Shown here: one piece after another, positions 1-8,344 of the stretch
How the letters are laid out: every line of letters begins with the position of its first letter
How positions within the stretch are numbered: the stretch's first letter is position 1
Origin: Burkholderia puraquae
GTDB taxonomy: Bacteria > Pseudomonadota > Gammaproteobacteria > Burkholderiales > Burkholderiaceae
Direction of reading: 5' to 3'
Assembly (NCBI RefSeq): GCF_002099195.1
Contig: NZ_NBYX01000017.1
Coordinates: 62,001-126,000, forward strand
DNA: 64,000 nt
The notes under the pieces: model-generated
Database searches by the model: none
What the model was told of the DNA's origin: nothing
What the model saw: only the letters and a program-made list of their open reading frames with translations
Program-made: the position numbers and the translations under genes

Positions 1-1
1 G

Positions 2-340
2 CACCTCGCGCTCACGCGCGCCGCGCGGCTGCGCCAGATGCACTGGATCGCGCACTGGATCGTGCGCAACGCAGGCGACGGCCCGCTGATGCTCGCCGGC
101 GACTTTAACGACTGGCGCAACGATTCGGTCGCGCTGTTCGGCGAGATCGGGCTGTCCGAGGTCGCGACGCTGCTCGGCGAATCGGGCCGCACGTTCCCCG
201 CGTTCTCGCCGGCGCTCGCGCTCGACAAGATGTTCGTGCGCGGGCTGACGCCGCTCGAATGGCGCGCACCGTCCGGCGAGGCCGCGTGGCTGTCGGATCA
301 CCTGCCGTACATCGCGCGCCTGCGCCTCGATCCGCAATAA
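2..340 (+). CDS. endonuclease/exonuclease/phosphatase family protein, C-terminal part
   Basis: The reading frame is open from the left edge of the window, so only the last 112 or so residues are present and the true start lies outside. The end of an EEP-superfamily metal-dependent hydrolase is recognisable: a GDFNDW block (the metal-binding Asp-Phe-Asn) about 35 residues in, and SDHLPYIARL near the C-terminus, which carries the catalytic Asp-His of the family. Family members cleave phosphodiesters in nucleic acids, lipids or inositol phosphates, and the substrate cannot be read from this fragment. The stop lies directly before the decayed LysE-type frame. Confidence 0.85.
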   Translation, partial: HLALTRAARLRQMHWIAHWIVRNAGDGPLMLAGDFNDWRNDSVALFGEIGLSEVATLLGESGRTFPAFSPALALDKMFVRGLTPLEWRAPSGEAAWLSDHLPYIARLRLDPQ

Positions 341-694
341 CGTTTCCGATATCAGCCGGATTGCGCGCAGCCGAAGGCGCGTGACTACCTGTGTGCGTAT
401 CGCAGCGGCCTGTTCACCTGCCTGACGAACCCGAAATCGTGCGCGTTCTGGACCAGCTTGTTCGCGGCAATGCTGCCCGCACACGTGCCGCTGTGGTTCA
501 ACGGCGCGGTGCTGGTGACGATCGGCGTGCTGTCGGCCGGCGGGTACTCGTGCGTCGCGTACCTGTTCGCGAGCCCGCGTGCGCAGCGCGGCTACCGGCG
601 CGTGCGGCGCCCCCTCGACGCGCTGTGCGGCGTGGCGCTCGTCGGCCTCGGCGCGAAACTCGCGGCCGAGCGTCGAAAACTGAAAGCGGATTGA
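341..694 (+). pseudogene. decayed LysE/RhtB-family amino-acid exporter, C-terminal remnant
   Basis: The frame stays open immediately after the stop at 340 and encodes about 117 residues resembling the C-terminal half of a LysE/RhtB exporter: an ARDYLCAYRSGLFTCLTNPKS block (loop plus the conserved TNPK motif) followed by three hydrophobic stretches. The family is normally about 200 residues with six membrane segments. Here the N-terminal half is missing and no start codon precedes the conserved part; the first ATG is at 458, inside a membrane segment. It is probably a deletion remnant fused next to the preceding gene and unlikely to be functional. Confidence 0.65.
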
Positions 695-910
695 AATAAT
701 TCGTTGCGCCAAATCCGCGCAGCCGCGGGGGTCAAGCCCGCGATCCGCGTCAACAGGGTAAAATAACGAGTTCCTCAATCGTCTGTCATCGAGAAGGCGC
801 GTGTCCGACGCGCCGGCCGGCCGATCCGCGATCGGGCCGTCGCACTCGGTTTTTTTGCCCGTTTTTGGGCCCGTTACTCGCGTTCGCTACGCGCGTCCGT
901 TTTCAAAGCC

Positions 911-1681
911 ATGAGCAAATACGACACCGCCACCGTCCAATCCGTCCATCACTGGACCGACACGCTGTTCAGCTTCACCTGCACCCGTGAGGCGAGCCTG
1001 CGCTTCAACAACGGCGAATTCACGATGGTCGGCCTCGAGGTCGACGGCAAGCCGCTCGCGCGCGCCTACTCGATCGTCAGCCCGAACTACGAAGAGCATC
1101 TCGAATTCTTCAGCATCAAGGTGCAGAACGGCCCACTGACGTCGCGCCTGCAGCACCTGAAGGTGGGCGACACGGTGCTGATCGGCAAGAAGCCGACGGG
1201 CACGCTGGTCGCCGACAACCTGCTGCCGGGCAAGACGCTGTGGATGCTGTCGACGGGCACGGGCCTCGCGCCGTTCATGTCGATCATCCGCGATCCGGAC
1301 ATCTACGACCGTTTCGACAAGGTGATCCTGACGCACACGTGTCGCCTGAAGGGCGAGCTCGCGTACATGGACTTCATCAAGCACGACCTGCCGGGCCACG
1401 AGTACCTGGGCGACATCATCAAGGAAAAGCTCGTCTACTACCCGACGGTCACGCGCGAAGCGTTCGACAACGAAGGCCGGATCACCGACCTGATCGCAAC
1501 GGGCAAGCTGTTCACGGATCTCGACGTCCCGCCGTTCTCGCCGGAAAACGACCGCGTGATGCTGTGCGGCAGCACCGCGATGCTGAAGGACACGACCGAC
1601 CTGCTGAAGCAGGCCGGCCTCGTCGAAGGCAAGAACAGCGCGCCGGGCCACTACGTGATCGAGCGCGCCTTCGTGGATTGA
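911..1681 (+). CDS. fpr: ferredoxin--NADP(+) reductase
   Basis: A 256-residue cytosolic flavoprotein that moves electrons between NADPH and ferredoxin or flavodoxin, supporting Fe-S cluster repair and oxidative-stress defence. The FAD-binding motif RAYS is at residues 51-54, the NADP-binding GTGLAP motif at about 116-121, and the chain ends in YVIERAFVD, typical of bacterial class Fpr enzymes. Length is normal for the family. The ATG at 911 begins the conserved N-terminus (MSKYDTATV); its Shine-Dalgarno is poor. The gene stands alone, followed by a strong terminator at 1710-1737. Confidence 0.95.
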   Translation: MSKYDTATVQSVHHWTDTLFSFTCTREASLRFNNGEFTMVGLEVDGKPLARAYSIVSPNYEEHLEFFSIKVQNGPLTSRLQHLKVGDTVLIGKKPTGTLVADNLLPGKTLWMLSTGTGLAPFMSIIRDPDIYDRFDKVILTHTCRLKGELAYMDFIKHDLPGHEYLGDIIKEKLVYYPTVTREAFDNEGRITDLIATGKLFTDLDVPPFSPENDRVMLCGSTAMLKDTTDLLKQAGLVEGKNSAPGHYVIERAFVD

Positions 1682-1709
1682 TCGATCCCCAAATTTGCGC
1701 ATCATCAAG

Positions 1710-1737
1710 AACCGGAGCGAAAGCTCCGGTTTTTTTT
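1710..1737 (+). terminator. intrinsic terminator of fpr
   Basis: ACCGGAGC pairs with GCTCCGGT across a GAAA tetraloop and is followed by a run of seven T. It lies about 30 bases after the fpr stop, a textbook Rho-independent terminator. Confidence 0.92.
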
Positions 1738-2096
1738 CGTCCCTACTTGGCGAATTCGTAACAAATTGGGATCATCCCATCTCAAATAGTTACATTTGGA
1801 TACGTCATCGCCCGGTGCTCGGATGTCAGTGTTTTTCCTACAACACGTTCATTCCGATTATTCACATTTACCCTTAAATGTCCGCCCGACATGACCTTTT
1901 CGGAAATTTTGAGATATTATTCGCCGCGCGTGGTTGCCGTTCGGATGGGAGTGGAAGGGTCGGATGCAAGTGTTACAAAACGTAACTTTTGTTACCTCGG
2001 CAGGGGGCGATTCTCTGGCGGCAACCGTCATCGAAACGGCAGCCGATCCACGCAGCCAGCCGGTGTCTGAACCGCTTTCTGACAGCAGGGAGAGTC
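1738..2096. other. AT-rich intergenic region with GTTAC/GTAAC inverted repeats
   Basis: About 360 bases without a convincing gene and clearly richer in A and T than the neighbours. Two features stand out: a GGGATCATCCC palindrome at 1768-1778, and a cluster of GTTAC (1972-1976), GTAAC (1982-1986) and GTTAC (1991-1995), about 100 bases before the kinase start. These may be operator sites for the downstream two-component pair, but no promoter elements could be fixed with confidence. Confidence 0.4.
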
Positions 2097-2912
2097 ATGG
2101 ATACGTCGCTTAACGCGCCTTTGAGCGCCCACGCCCCGTTCCCGTCGCAACAGCTCGTGCCGGGCTGCGCCGCGACTCCGCCCATTGCCGACGCCGCGCC
2201 GAAACGCGGCGCCTCCGCCGCGCGGATCGCAGCGCTGTCTGCTCAACTGCTCGCCGCCGACGAAGCCGCCCGCCGCCACCTGGCTGGCGAGTTGCACGAC
2301 GGGCTCGGCGCCGAACTCACCGCTGCGCGTTTCGCGCTCGCAAACGTTCAAACGTGGCTGCCGGCCGACGCGCCGGACGGTTGCCTGCGCGCGCTGGCGC
2401 TTGCGCAGCAGGCGCTCGACGCCGCGGCCGACGCGAATCGCCGGCTGATCGACGAGCGCGACACGCCGGCACTCGACGCAGGCGTGGTCGGCGCGCTGTC
2501 TTCGTGGGCCGACACCCATGCGGCACGCACGGGCCTGCGCACCAGCTTCGTGTGCGCGGCCGACGCGCGCCTGACGCAGATCGCCGGCGCCAGCGCGCTC
2601 GCGGTGTTCCGCGTCGCGCAGGAAGCGTTGTCGAACGTCGCGAAGCACGCACGCGCGACGTCGGTCGACGTGCGGATCGCCACCGACGGCACGCATCTGT
2701 CACTGATTGTCTCCGACGATGGGACCGGTTTCTCGCGAAGCCGCCGCACCGGCTACGGTCTCGCCGGCATGCGCGCCCGTTGCGAGGCGTTCGGCGGCAG
2801 CTTCGAGACGGCCACGCCGGCAACCGGCCACGGCACGCGCGTCACCGCGCGCTTCGCTTGGGATTCGCTGCTCGCGGTGCCCGTCGCGGCCCGCCGCGCG
2901 TCGCTTTCGTGA
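2097..2912 (+). CDS. cytoplasmic NarL-type sensor histidine kinase
   Basis: A 271-residue kinase made almost only of the catalytic core: a HisKA_3 dimerisation/phosphoacceptor segment with ELHDGLGAELTAARFAL (phosphorylated His near residue 67), then an HATPase domain with an N-box (VAKHAR), a DDGTGF G1 box and a TGYGLAGMRAR G2 box. No membrane segment or recognised sensor domain is present, so the signal must come from a partner or from the cytoplasm. The ATG at 2097 is preceded by AGGGAG; an in-frame ATG at 1989 lies in the GTTAC repeat region and lacks coding character. It precedes the response regulator by 7 bases and should phosphorylate it. Confidence 0.88.
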   Translation: MDTSLNAPLSAHAPFPSQQLVPGCAATPPIADAAPKRGASAARIAALSAQLLAADEAARRHLAGELHDGLGAELTAARFALANVQTWLPADAPDGCLRALALAQQALDAAADANRRLIDERDTPALDAGVVGALSSWADTHAARTGLRTSFVCAADARLTQIAGASALAVFRVAQEALSNVAKHARATSVDVRIATDGTHLSLIVSDDGTGFSRSRRTGYGLAGMRARCEAFGGSFETATPATGHGTRVTARFAWDSLLAVPVAARRASLS

Positions 2913-2919
2913 GGTCGTC

Positions 2920-3576
2920 ATGAGCCTGAACATCCTGCTCGTGGACGATCACGCGATCGTCCGGCAAGGGATCCGCCAGCTGCTGATCGACCGCGGCGTC
3001 GCGCGCGACGTCACCGAGGCCGAGAACGGCGGAGACGCCATGGCCGCCGTCGACAAACGGGAATTCGACGTGATCCTGCTCGACATCTCGCTGCCGGACA
3101 CGAACGGCATCGAGGTGCTCAAGCGCCTCAAGCGCAAGCTGCCGCGCACGCCGGTGCTGATGTTCTCGATGTACCGCGAGGATCAGTACGCGGTCCGTGC
3201 GCTGAAGGCCGGCGCCGCCGGCTACCTGTCGAAGACGGTCAACGCCGCGCAGATGATCGGCGCGATCCAGCAGGTCGCGGCCGGCCGCAAGTACGTGAGC
3301 CCGGCGATGGCCGAGGCGCTTGCCGAATACGTGTCGTTCGAGAACGAGGCGCTGCCGCACGAAAAGCTGTCCGACCGCGAGTACCAGACGCTCTGCATGC
3401 TCGCGTCAGGCAAGCGGCTCACCGACATCGCGAATACGCTGTCGCTGTCCGTGAAGACGGTGAGCGTGTACCGGTCGCGGCTGCTCGAGAAGATGCGGCT
3501 GTCGAACAACGCGGAACTGACGTTCTACGTGATGAGCAACCGGCTCGTCGACATGGCGCCCACGGCCGGCGCCTGA
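2920..3576 (+). CDS. NarL/FixJ-family response regulator
   Basis: A 218-residue regulator with an N-terminal receiver domain (acidic pair at residues 9-10, phosphoacceptor Asp near 55 in ILLDISLPD, conserved Lys in YLSKTV) and a C-terminal LuxR-type helix-turn-helix (LSDREYQTLCMLASGKRLTDIANTLSLSVKTVSVYRSRLLEKM). It lies 7 bases after the kinase gene and is surely its partner. The regulon is unknown; similar orphan pairs occur in many Burkholderia. The downstream permease could be a target but is separated by about 215 bases that hold a large inverted repeat. Confidence 0.92.
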   Translation: MSLNILLVDDHAIVRQGIRQLLIDRGVARDVTEAENGGDAMAAVDKREFDVILLDISLPDTNGIEVLKRLKRKLPRTPVLMFSMYREDQYAVRALKAGAAGYLSKTVNAAQMIGAIQQVAAGRKYVSPAMAEALAEYVSFENEALPHEKLSDREYQTLCMLASGKRLTDIANTLSLSVKTVSVYRSRLLEKMRLSNNAELTFYVMSNRLVDMAPTAGA

Positions 3577-3646
3577 CTGCCCCGCCCCACCCGATTCGTC
3601 CGACCCAGCGACGCGGCACATGCCGCGCCGCCGGCCGCTGCTGCCC

Positions 3647-3724
3647 ATTTGGTGCGCAAGCGCTTGTTTTATCGGACGATTTCTCGACGCACCGCTGCGC
3701 CGCAGCGGGTCTTGCGCGCCAAAT
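3647..3724. repeat. large inverted repeat with nested hairpin upstream of the permease
   Basis: ATTTGGTGCGCAAG at 3647-3660 and CTTGCGCGCCAAAT at 3711-3724 are complementary at 13 of 14 positions. Between them a perfect 8-bp hairpin, CCGCTGCG/CGCAGCGG, sits at 3692-3708. A TAAAAT box, a possible -10 element, follows at 3729-3734. The structure could be an operator, a leader RNA, or a terminator for the response-regulator gene; no T tract follows it. Confidence 0.45.
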
Positions 3725-3792
3725 CGGCTAAAATTGCGGGTTTTCACTCAGTCAGCGCTACCGCGCCCGCGCGCGCTGGCGATTCATCCGCA

Positions 3793-5199
3793 ATGTCTCT
3801 CTTCCGCAAGAAAAACGTCGATCGCATGATCGCCGGCGCACATGCCGCCGGGCTCAAGAAAGCGCTCGGCGCGATCGACCTCACCTTCCTCGGCATCGGC
3901 GCGATCATCGGCACCGGCATCTTCGTGCTGACCGGTACCGGCGCCGTGCAGGCCGGCCCCGCGCTGATGCTGTCGTTCGTGATCGCCGCGATCGCGTGCG
4001 GCCTCGCCGCGCTGTCGTACGCGGAATTCGCGTCGACGATCCCCGTCGCCGGCTCGATCTACACGTATTCGTATGCGACGCTCGGCGAACTCGTCGCGTG
4101 GATCATCGGCTGGGACCTGATGCTCGAATACGGCCTCGCGTCGTCGGCCGTGTCGGTCGGCTGGTCGGGCTACCTGCAGTCGCTGCTGCAAGGCTTCGGG
4201 CTGACGCTGCCCACCGTGCTGACGGCCGCGCCCGGTGCGGTGCCGGGCGTCGTCACGTGGTTCAACCTGCCCGCGTTCCTCGTGATGATCGTGATCACGA
4301 CGCTGCTGTCGATCGGCATCCGCGAGTCGACCCGCATCAACAACATCATGGTATTCATCAAGGTGTCGGTCGTGCTGCTCGTGATCGCGGTCGGCCTGTT
4401 CCACGTGACGCCCGCGAACTGGAAACCGTTCATGCCGCACGGCTGGAACGGCGTGTTCGGCGCGGCGGCGGTGATGTTCTTCGCGTTCATCGGCTTCGAC
4501 GCGGTGTCGTCGGCGGCCGAGGAAGTGAAGAACCCGAAACGCGACCTGCCCATCGGCATCATCGCGTCGCTCGCGGTGTGCGCGGTGCTGTACGTGACGG
4601 TCGCCGCGGTCGCGACCGGCATCGTGCCGGCAGCCCAGTACGCGAACATCTCGCACCCGATCTCGTACGCGCTGCAGGTTGCCGGCGAGACGTGGGTCGC
4701 GGGCTTCATCGATCTCGGCGCCGTGCTCGGCATGCTGACCGTGATCCTCGTGATGAGCTACGGCCAGACGCGCGTGATCTTCGCGATGTCGCGCGACGGG
4801 CTGCTGCCGGCGATGCTGTCGCGCGTGCACCCGCGCTACGCGACGCCGTTCCTGACGACCTGGCTCGTCGGCCTGTTCTTCGGGCTGATCGCCGCGCTCG
4901 TGCCGCTCAACGTGCTCGCCGAGCTGATCAACATCGGCACGCTTGCGGCGTTCTCGATGGTATCGATCGCGGTGCTCGTGCTGCGCCGCACGCACCCCGA
5001 CCTGCCGCGCGCGTTCCGCTGCCCCGGCGTGCCCGTGGTGCCGATCCTCGCGGTCGCATCGTGCCTGTTCCTGATGCTGAACCTGCAGCCCATCACGTGG
5101 GCCGCGTTCGGTATCTGGCTCGTGATCGGCCTCGTGATCTACTTCCTGTACTCGCGTCACCACTCGAAGCTCGCGCACGGTCACCACGACGCGCACTGA
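3793..5199 (+). CDS. APC-superfamily amino-acid permease (cationic amino-acid transporter type)
   Basis: A 468-residue inner-membrane protein with about twelve hydrophobic segments. The first conserved block, LGIGAIIGTGIFVLTG, contains the glycine-rich unwound helix that binds the substrate amino group in APC transporters; FIGFDAVSSAAEEVKNPKRDLP is the family signature before TM7. It most resembles the YfnA/CAT group of H+-coupled permeases. The ATG at 3793 (MSLFRKKNVDRMI) gives the usual N-terminal length; the longer frame back to 3649 runs through the inverted repeat. The C-terminus is histidine-rich (HHSKLAHGHHDAH). The exact substrate is not readable. Confidence 0.9.
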   Translation: MSLFRKKNVDRMIAGAHAAGLKKALGAIDLTFLGIGAIIGTGIFVLTGTGAVQAGPALMLSFVIAAIACGLAALSYAEFASTIPVAGSIYTYSYATLGELVAWIIGWDLMLEYGLASSAVSVGWSGYLQSLLQGFGLTLPTVLTAAPGAVPGVVTWFNLPAFLVMIVITTLLSIGIRESTRINNIMVFIKVSVVLLVIAVGLFHVTPANWKPFMPHGWNGVFGAAAVMFFAFIGFDAVSSAAEEVKNPKRDLPIGIIASLAVCAVLYVTVAAVATGIVPAAQYANISHPISYALQVAGETWVAGFIDLGAVLGMLTVILVMSYGQTRVIFAMSRDGLLPAMLSRVHPRYATPFLTTWLVGLFFGLIAALVPLNVLAELINIGTLAAFSMVSIAVLVLRRTHPDLPRAFRCPGVPVVPILAVASCLFLMLNLQPITWAAFGIWLVIGLVIYFLYSRHHSKLAHGHHDAH

Positions 5200-5205
5200 G
5201 CGCCG

Positions 5206-5257
5206 CCGTGCCGCACGCGGCACGGTGCGCACCCGCGGGGCCGGATGCCGGCCCCGC
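5206..5257 (+). terminator. two tandem hairpins after the permease
   Basis: CCGTGCCG/CGGCACGG with a CACG loop (5206-5225) is followed by a perfect 10-bp stem, GCGGGGCCGG/CCGGCCCCGC, with an ATG loop (5235-5257). No T tract follows, so termination may be weak or Rho-assisted. Confidence 0.5.
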
Positions 5258-5745
5258 CCCCTCCCCGCCCTTCCTTCGCTCGTCACGCCGCCACGTTGCT
5301 TTTCCTGCAACGATCCGCGCGTCAATTCCCGTTCTTATTGGCCATTTTTCGAATACCGGCATATTCGATTCGGATCAGCACATCAATCCATTAAAAATGC
5401 AATGCGATTGAATTGAATATGAATAGCATAAAATAATCTCGCGGCCGGCATTGAACTCTTGCATCCGTCAAACTAGTATTCAGGTCGGCTGACCGCACGC
5501 ACCCGCCCAGCCCAGAGCAGACGGTTCTTGCGCCGCAGCAGGAGCACGGCGCGATGCAATCGATTTCTTCGAAGTGCTTTTCCATTAAATATAAATTCAT
5601 CGCACATTCACAAACCAATTTTCAGCATCTTTTTAATTAAAAATAATTAAAACCGGATAATCCGGTCGCCGGTATTGTATTGCCTCCATCCGGAGGCATG
5701 TCGCTGCACCTGTCCGAAGTTCAACAAGAACCAGAGAGGTCTGTC
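5258..5745 (+). promoter_or_regulatory. AT-rich leader/promoter region of the tandem-repeat protein gene
   Basis: Nearly 490 bases without a gene. From about 5330 it is unusually A+T rich for this genome (for example TTTTTAATTAAAAATAATT near 5630-5650), typical of a strong or silenced promoter or of acquired DNA. A leader hairpin, TGCCTCC/GGAGGCA with an ATCC loop, lies at 5681-5698, about 48 bases before the ATG. An AGAGAGG ribosome-binding site is at 5733-5739. Confidence 0.5.
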
Positions 5746-6249
5746 ATGAGCAATACATTGGTCAACGTCACGGCGAAGGTCGAAATCAGCGCGGCCAACC
5801 AGACGATCGCGGGGCTCAGGGATTATCAAAGCAAGAACTGGGCGATCGGGCTGAACGGGGATACGCTGGCGCCGGACGGTTTCCTGACGTTCTTCACCGA
5901 GCGCAACCTGCCGTTCAGCTACTACGTCCGCGCGCGCGGCGTCTCGGTCGGTGAGCCGAGCGCATACCAGGCAAACATCGAGACGCTGACGCAGCGCATC
6001 GCTGCGATTCGCGCGTCGGAGACGAACCAGGTCCAGGCAACGATCCGCGAGCTCGAGCTCTACAAGTCGAGGAACTGGGCGATCGGCCTGAACGGCACGA
6101 CGCTGCAGCCGGACAATTTCCTGCCGTTCTTCGGCACCCGCTCCGTGCCGTTCGAGTACTACGTGCGCAGCGGCGGCGTCGAGCTTGGCTCGCCGAACGC
6201 GTACGACAACAACATCCGCAATCTGACGCAGTACCTGGGCTCGCTCTGA
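5746..6249 (+). CDS. tandem-repeat protein of unknown function (two about 60-residue repeats)
   Basis: A 167-residue protein that I do not recognise. It consists of two homologous units, residues 24-84 and 103-163, each with the pattern Y-x-S-[KR]-NWAIGLNG-x-TL-x-PD-x-FL-x-FF ... PF-x-YYVR ... G-x-P-x-AY-x-x-NI-x-x-LTQ. The NWAIGLNG blocks are 79 residues apart. There is no signal peptide, membrane segment or cysteine. The aromatic-rich, Asn-rich tandem layout could fit a small sugar-binding or multimeric beta-rich protein, but this is only a guess. The start at 5746 is chosen for the AGAGAGG site; an earlier in-frame ATG at 5680 lies in the leader hairpin. It is monocistronic behind an AT-rich region. 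Confidence 0.8.
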   Translation: MSNTLVNVTAKVEISAANQTIAGLRDYQSKNWAIGLNGDTLAPDGFLTFFTERNLPFSYYVRARGVSVGEPSAYQANIETLTQRIAAIRASETNQVQATIRELELYKSRNWAIGLNGTTLQPDNFLPFFGTRSVPFEYYVRSGGVELGSPNAYDNNIRNLTQYLGSL

Positions 6250-6450
6250 CATAGCGCCTCGCCGGGCGGATGCATCCGCCCGGCAACCTGCCATCCGGCC
6301 CGGCACGGGCCGCCCTGTTCGCCTGCCCCGCCGCTCCCTTCCCCATTTGCGTGTTCCCTGCCGCCTGCACGCTTGCCGTGGCCGGTTCATAATCGCGCCA
6401 TCGAACGGCGGCCCGCAACGGCGGTGTCGCCCGGCAACAGGAAGAAGATG

Positions 6451-7476
6451 ATGGAAAGCGTCGATCTCGATGTATTGAAATCCAGCGCGCGCTGGCTCGA
6501 AGAAGGGCGCCGCGTGCTGCTCGTGACGGTCGTGAAGACGTGGGGCTCGTCGCCCCGCCCCGAAGGCGCGATGCTCGCGGTGCGCGAGGACGGGCTCGTG
6601 GTCGGCTCCGTGTCCGGCGGGTGTATCGAGGACGACCTGATCGCCCGCGTGCACGCAAGCGGGATCGCGGCCGACGCGCGCCCGGAAGCGCTCAAGTACG
6701 GCGTGACGGCCGAGGAAGCGCACCGCTTCGGGCTGCCGTGCGGCGGCACGATCCAGCTCGTGCTCGAGCCGCTCACGCGCGACAGCGGAATTGCCGCGCT
6801 GTGCGCGGAAGTCGAGGCCGGCCGCCTCGTCACGCGCACGATGACGCTCGCGACGGGCCGCGCATCGCTGTCGCCGGCGCAGGCGGCCGACGGGCTCGCG
6901 TTCGACGGCGAGCGGCTCGTGACGATCCACGGGCCGCGCTACCGGATGCTCGTGATCGGCGCCGGCCAGTTGTCGCGGTACCTGTGCCAGATCGCGGTCG
7001 GGCTCGACTACCAGGTGACGGTGTGCGATCCGCGCGAGGAATACACGGATGCGTGGGACGTGCCGGGCACGCGCGTCGTGCATACGATGCCCGACGATAC
7101 GGTGCTCGACATGAACCTCGATGCGCGTTCGGCCGTGATCGCGCTCACGCACGATCCGAAGCTCGACGATCTCGCGCTAATGGAAGCGCTGAAGACGCCC
7201 GCGTTCTACGTGGGCGCGCTCGGCTCGAGGCGCAATAACGCGGCACGGCGCGAGCGGTTGCGCGAATTCGACCTGAGCGAAGCGGAACTGGGCCGGCTGC
7301 ACGGGCCGGCCGGCATCTACATCGGCAGCCGGACGCCGCCGGAAATCGCGATCTCGATCCTCGCCGAGATCACCGCCGCGAAGAACAACGTGTCGCTGCC
7401 GACGATCCTGCAGGTCGAGGGCGCGAAGGCCGCGCGCGAGATCGCGGCGAACAGCGGCGCGGCCTGCGGCCTCTGA
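6451..7476 (+). CDS. XdhC family protein (molybdenum cofactor insertion/maturation)
   Basis: A 341-residue protein with the N-terminal XdhC/CoxI domain (GSSPRPEGAMLAV, GSVSGGCIEDDL and the conserved cysteine in GLPCGGTI) and a C-terminal Rossmann-like XdhC_C domain (MLVIGAGQLSRYL, ALTHDPKLDDLAL, YVGALGSRRN, IGSRTPPEIAISILAEI). XdhC proteins bind molybdopterin cofactor, promote its sulfuration and hand it to xanthine dehydrogenase-like enzymes. No molybdoenzyme gene is adjacent, so the client is unknown. Two ATG codons are adjacent (6448, 6451); AGGAAG at 6439-6444 fits the second slightly better. Confidence 0.88.
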   Translation: MESVDLDVLKSSARWLEEGRRVLLVTVVKTWGSSPRPEGAMLAVREDGLVVGSVSGGCIEDDLIARVHASGIAADARPEALKYGVTAEEAHRFGLPCGGTIQLVLEPLTRDSGIAALCAEVEAGRLVTRTMTLATGRASLSPAQAADGLAFDGERLVTIHGPRYRMLVIGAGQLSRYLCQIAVGLDYQVTVCDPREEYTDAWDVPGTRVVHTMPDDTVLDMNLDARSAVIALTHDPKLDDLALMEALKTPAFYVGALGSRRNNAARRERLREFDLSEAELGRLHGPAGIYIGSRTPPEIAISILAEITAAKNNVSLPTILQVEGAKAAREIAANSGAACGL

Positions 7477-7548
7477 TCGGTGTCGGTGCGCTGACGCGCC
7501 GGGTACGCGGCCGCGACGCGCGAAGCGGACAAATCCGACGAAAGGGCA

Positions 7549-7571
7549 CGCGCCGGCGGCAGGCCGGCGCG
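7549..7571. terminator. hairpin between convergent genes
   Basis: CGCGCCGGC pairs with GCCGGCGCG across a 5-base loop between the xdhC-family stop and the convergent PepSY gene stop. There is no T tract; it probably serves both directions. Confidence 0.45.
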
Positions 7572-7581
7572 CGATCGCCGA

Positions 7582-8316
7582 TCAGGTCAGGCCGGCGGCG
7601 AGCGCTGCGGCGACCGAACCGACCACCAGCACGACGCCGACCGTGCGGCGCTTGTTCAACTCGGTCCACAGCAGCACACCGGTCAGCGACAGCAGGATCA
7701 GCGAGCCCGCGATCGTGTCCATCAGCAGCACCCAGCCGAGATTCATCCCGACGCCGCGATGCAGGTTGTTCAGCGTCGTCAGGAACGTGTTGCCCGTGCG
7801 CTTCACCGCGACGTAGCCGTTGCCGACCCAGTATTCGGCCTGCAGGTTCTGGTGCGGGCCGAACAGGCCCATCTGCCAGTGCTCCGGCTGCATCACGCGT
7901 TTGTCGCCCCACGCCACGGGCTGCGCCGGCTCCTTGCGCATGCGGCCCGGCTTGCCGTCGAAATGCAGTTCGTGCTGCAGCCACTTCGTCATCGCGGCGG
8001 GCGTCTTCGGCGCCGGATCCGGCAGCGCGATCTGCATCTCCTCGACCTGCGGCTCGCCGGTCGAAATCTTCAGCGGCGGCGCGCGGTGGTTGAGCAGCAC
8101 GCCCGTCACGCCGAACAGCAGCCCGAGCACCGCGCCCCACAATCCGACCCAGCCGTGCACCTTGCGCAGCCACTTGATGAAGGTCGCGCGGCGCGAACGC
8201 TGGCGGCGCGCGGCCAGTTCGTCGTCGCTCAGCGGGCGGGCCGCCGGGTGCAGCACGGTGACACCCGCGCGGGAAGTACCCGTCTTGGGCGGATTGATCG
8301 TTTCGGGCGCGTTCAC
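7582..8316 (-). CDS. PepSY-associated transmembrane-helix protein, probable iron-responsive membrane protein
   Basis: A 244-residue protein with an N-terminal cytoplasmic tail, a first membrane segment in KVHGWVGLWGAVLGLLFGVTGVLLNHR, a periplasmic middle region of about 110 residues, then LNNLHRGVGMNLGWVLLMDTIAGSLILLSLTGVLLW and a last hydrophobic helix. This arrangement and the HGW/LH-R-G histidines match the PepSY-associated TM family, often found beside siderophore systems and thought to include ferric reductase-like proteins. The start is a GTG at 8316 with GGAA 8 bases upstream; no better ATG is in frame. A probable Fur box and a large leader hairpin lie just upstream. Confidence 0.82.
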   Translation of the reverse strand: MNAPETINPPKTGTSRAGVTVLHPAARPLSDDELAARRQRSRRATFIKWLRKVHGWVGLWGAVLGLLFGVTGVLLNHRAPPLKISTGEPQVEEMQIALPDPAPKTPAAMTKWLQHELHFDGKPGRMRKEPAQPVAWGDKRVMQPEHWQMGLFGPHQNLQAEYWVGNGYVAVKRTGNTFLTTLNNLHRGVGMNLGWVLLMDTIAGSLILLSLTGVLLWTELNKRRTVGVVLVVGSVAAALAAGLT

Positions 8317-8344
8317 GCGAAAGTTTCCATTCGTTCAAAACAAC

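Noticed and set aside
3784..5325. 513-codon open frame on the minus strand
   Set aside because: Antisense shadow of the APC permease; the translation is a His/Arg/Glu/Asp-rich string without domains.
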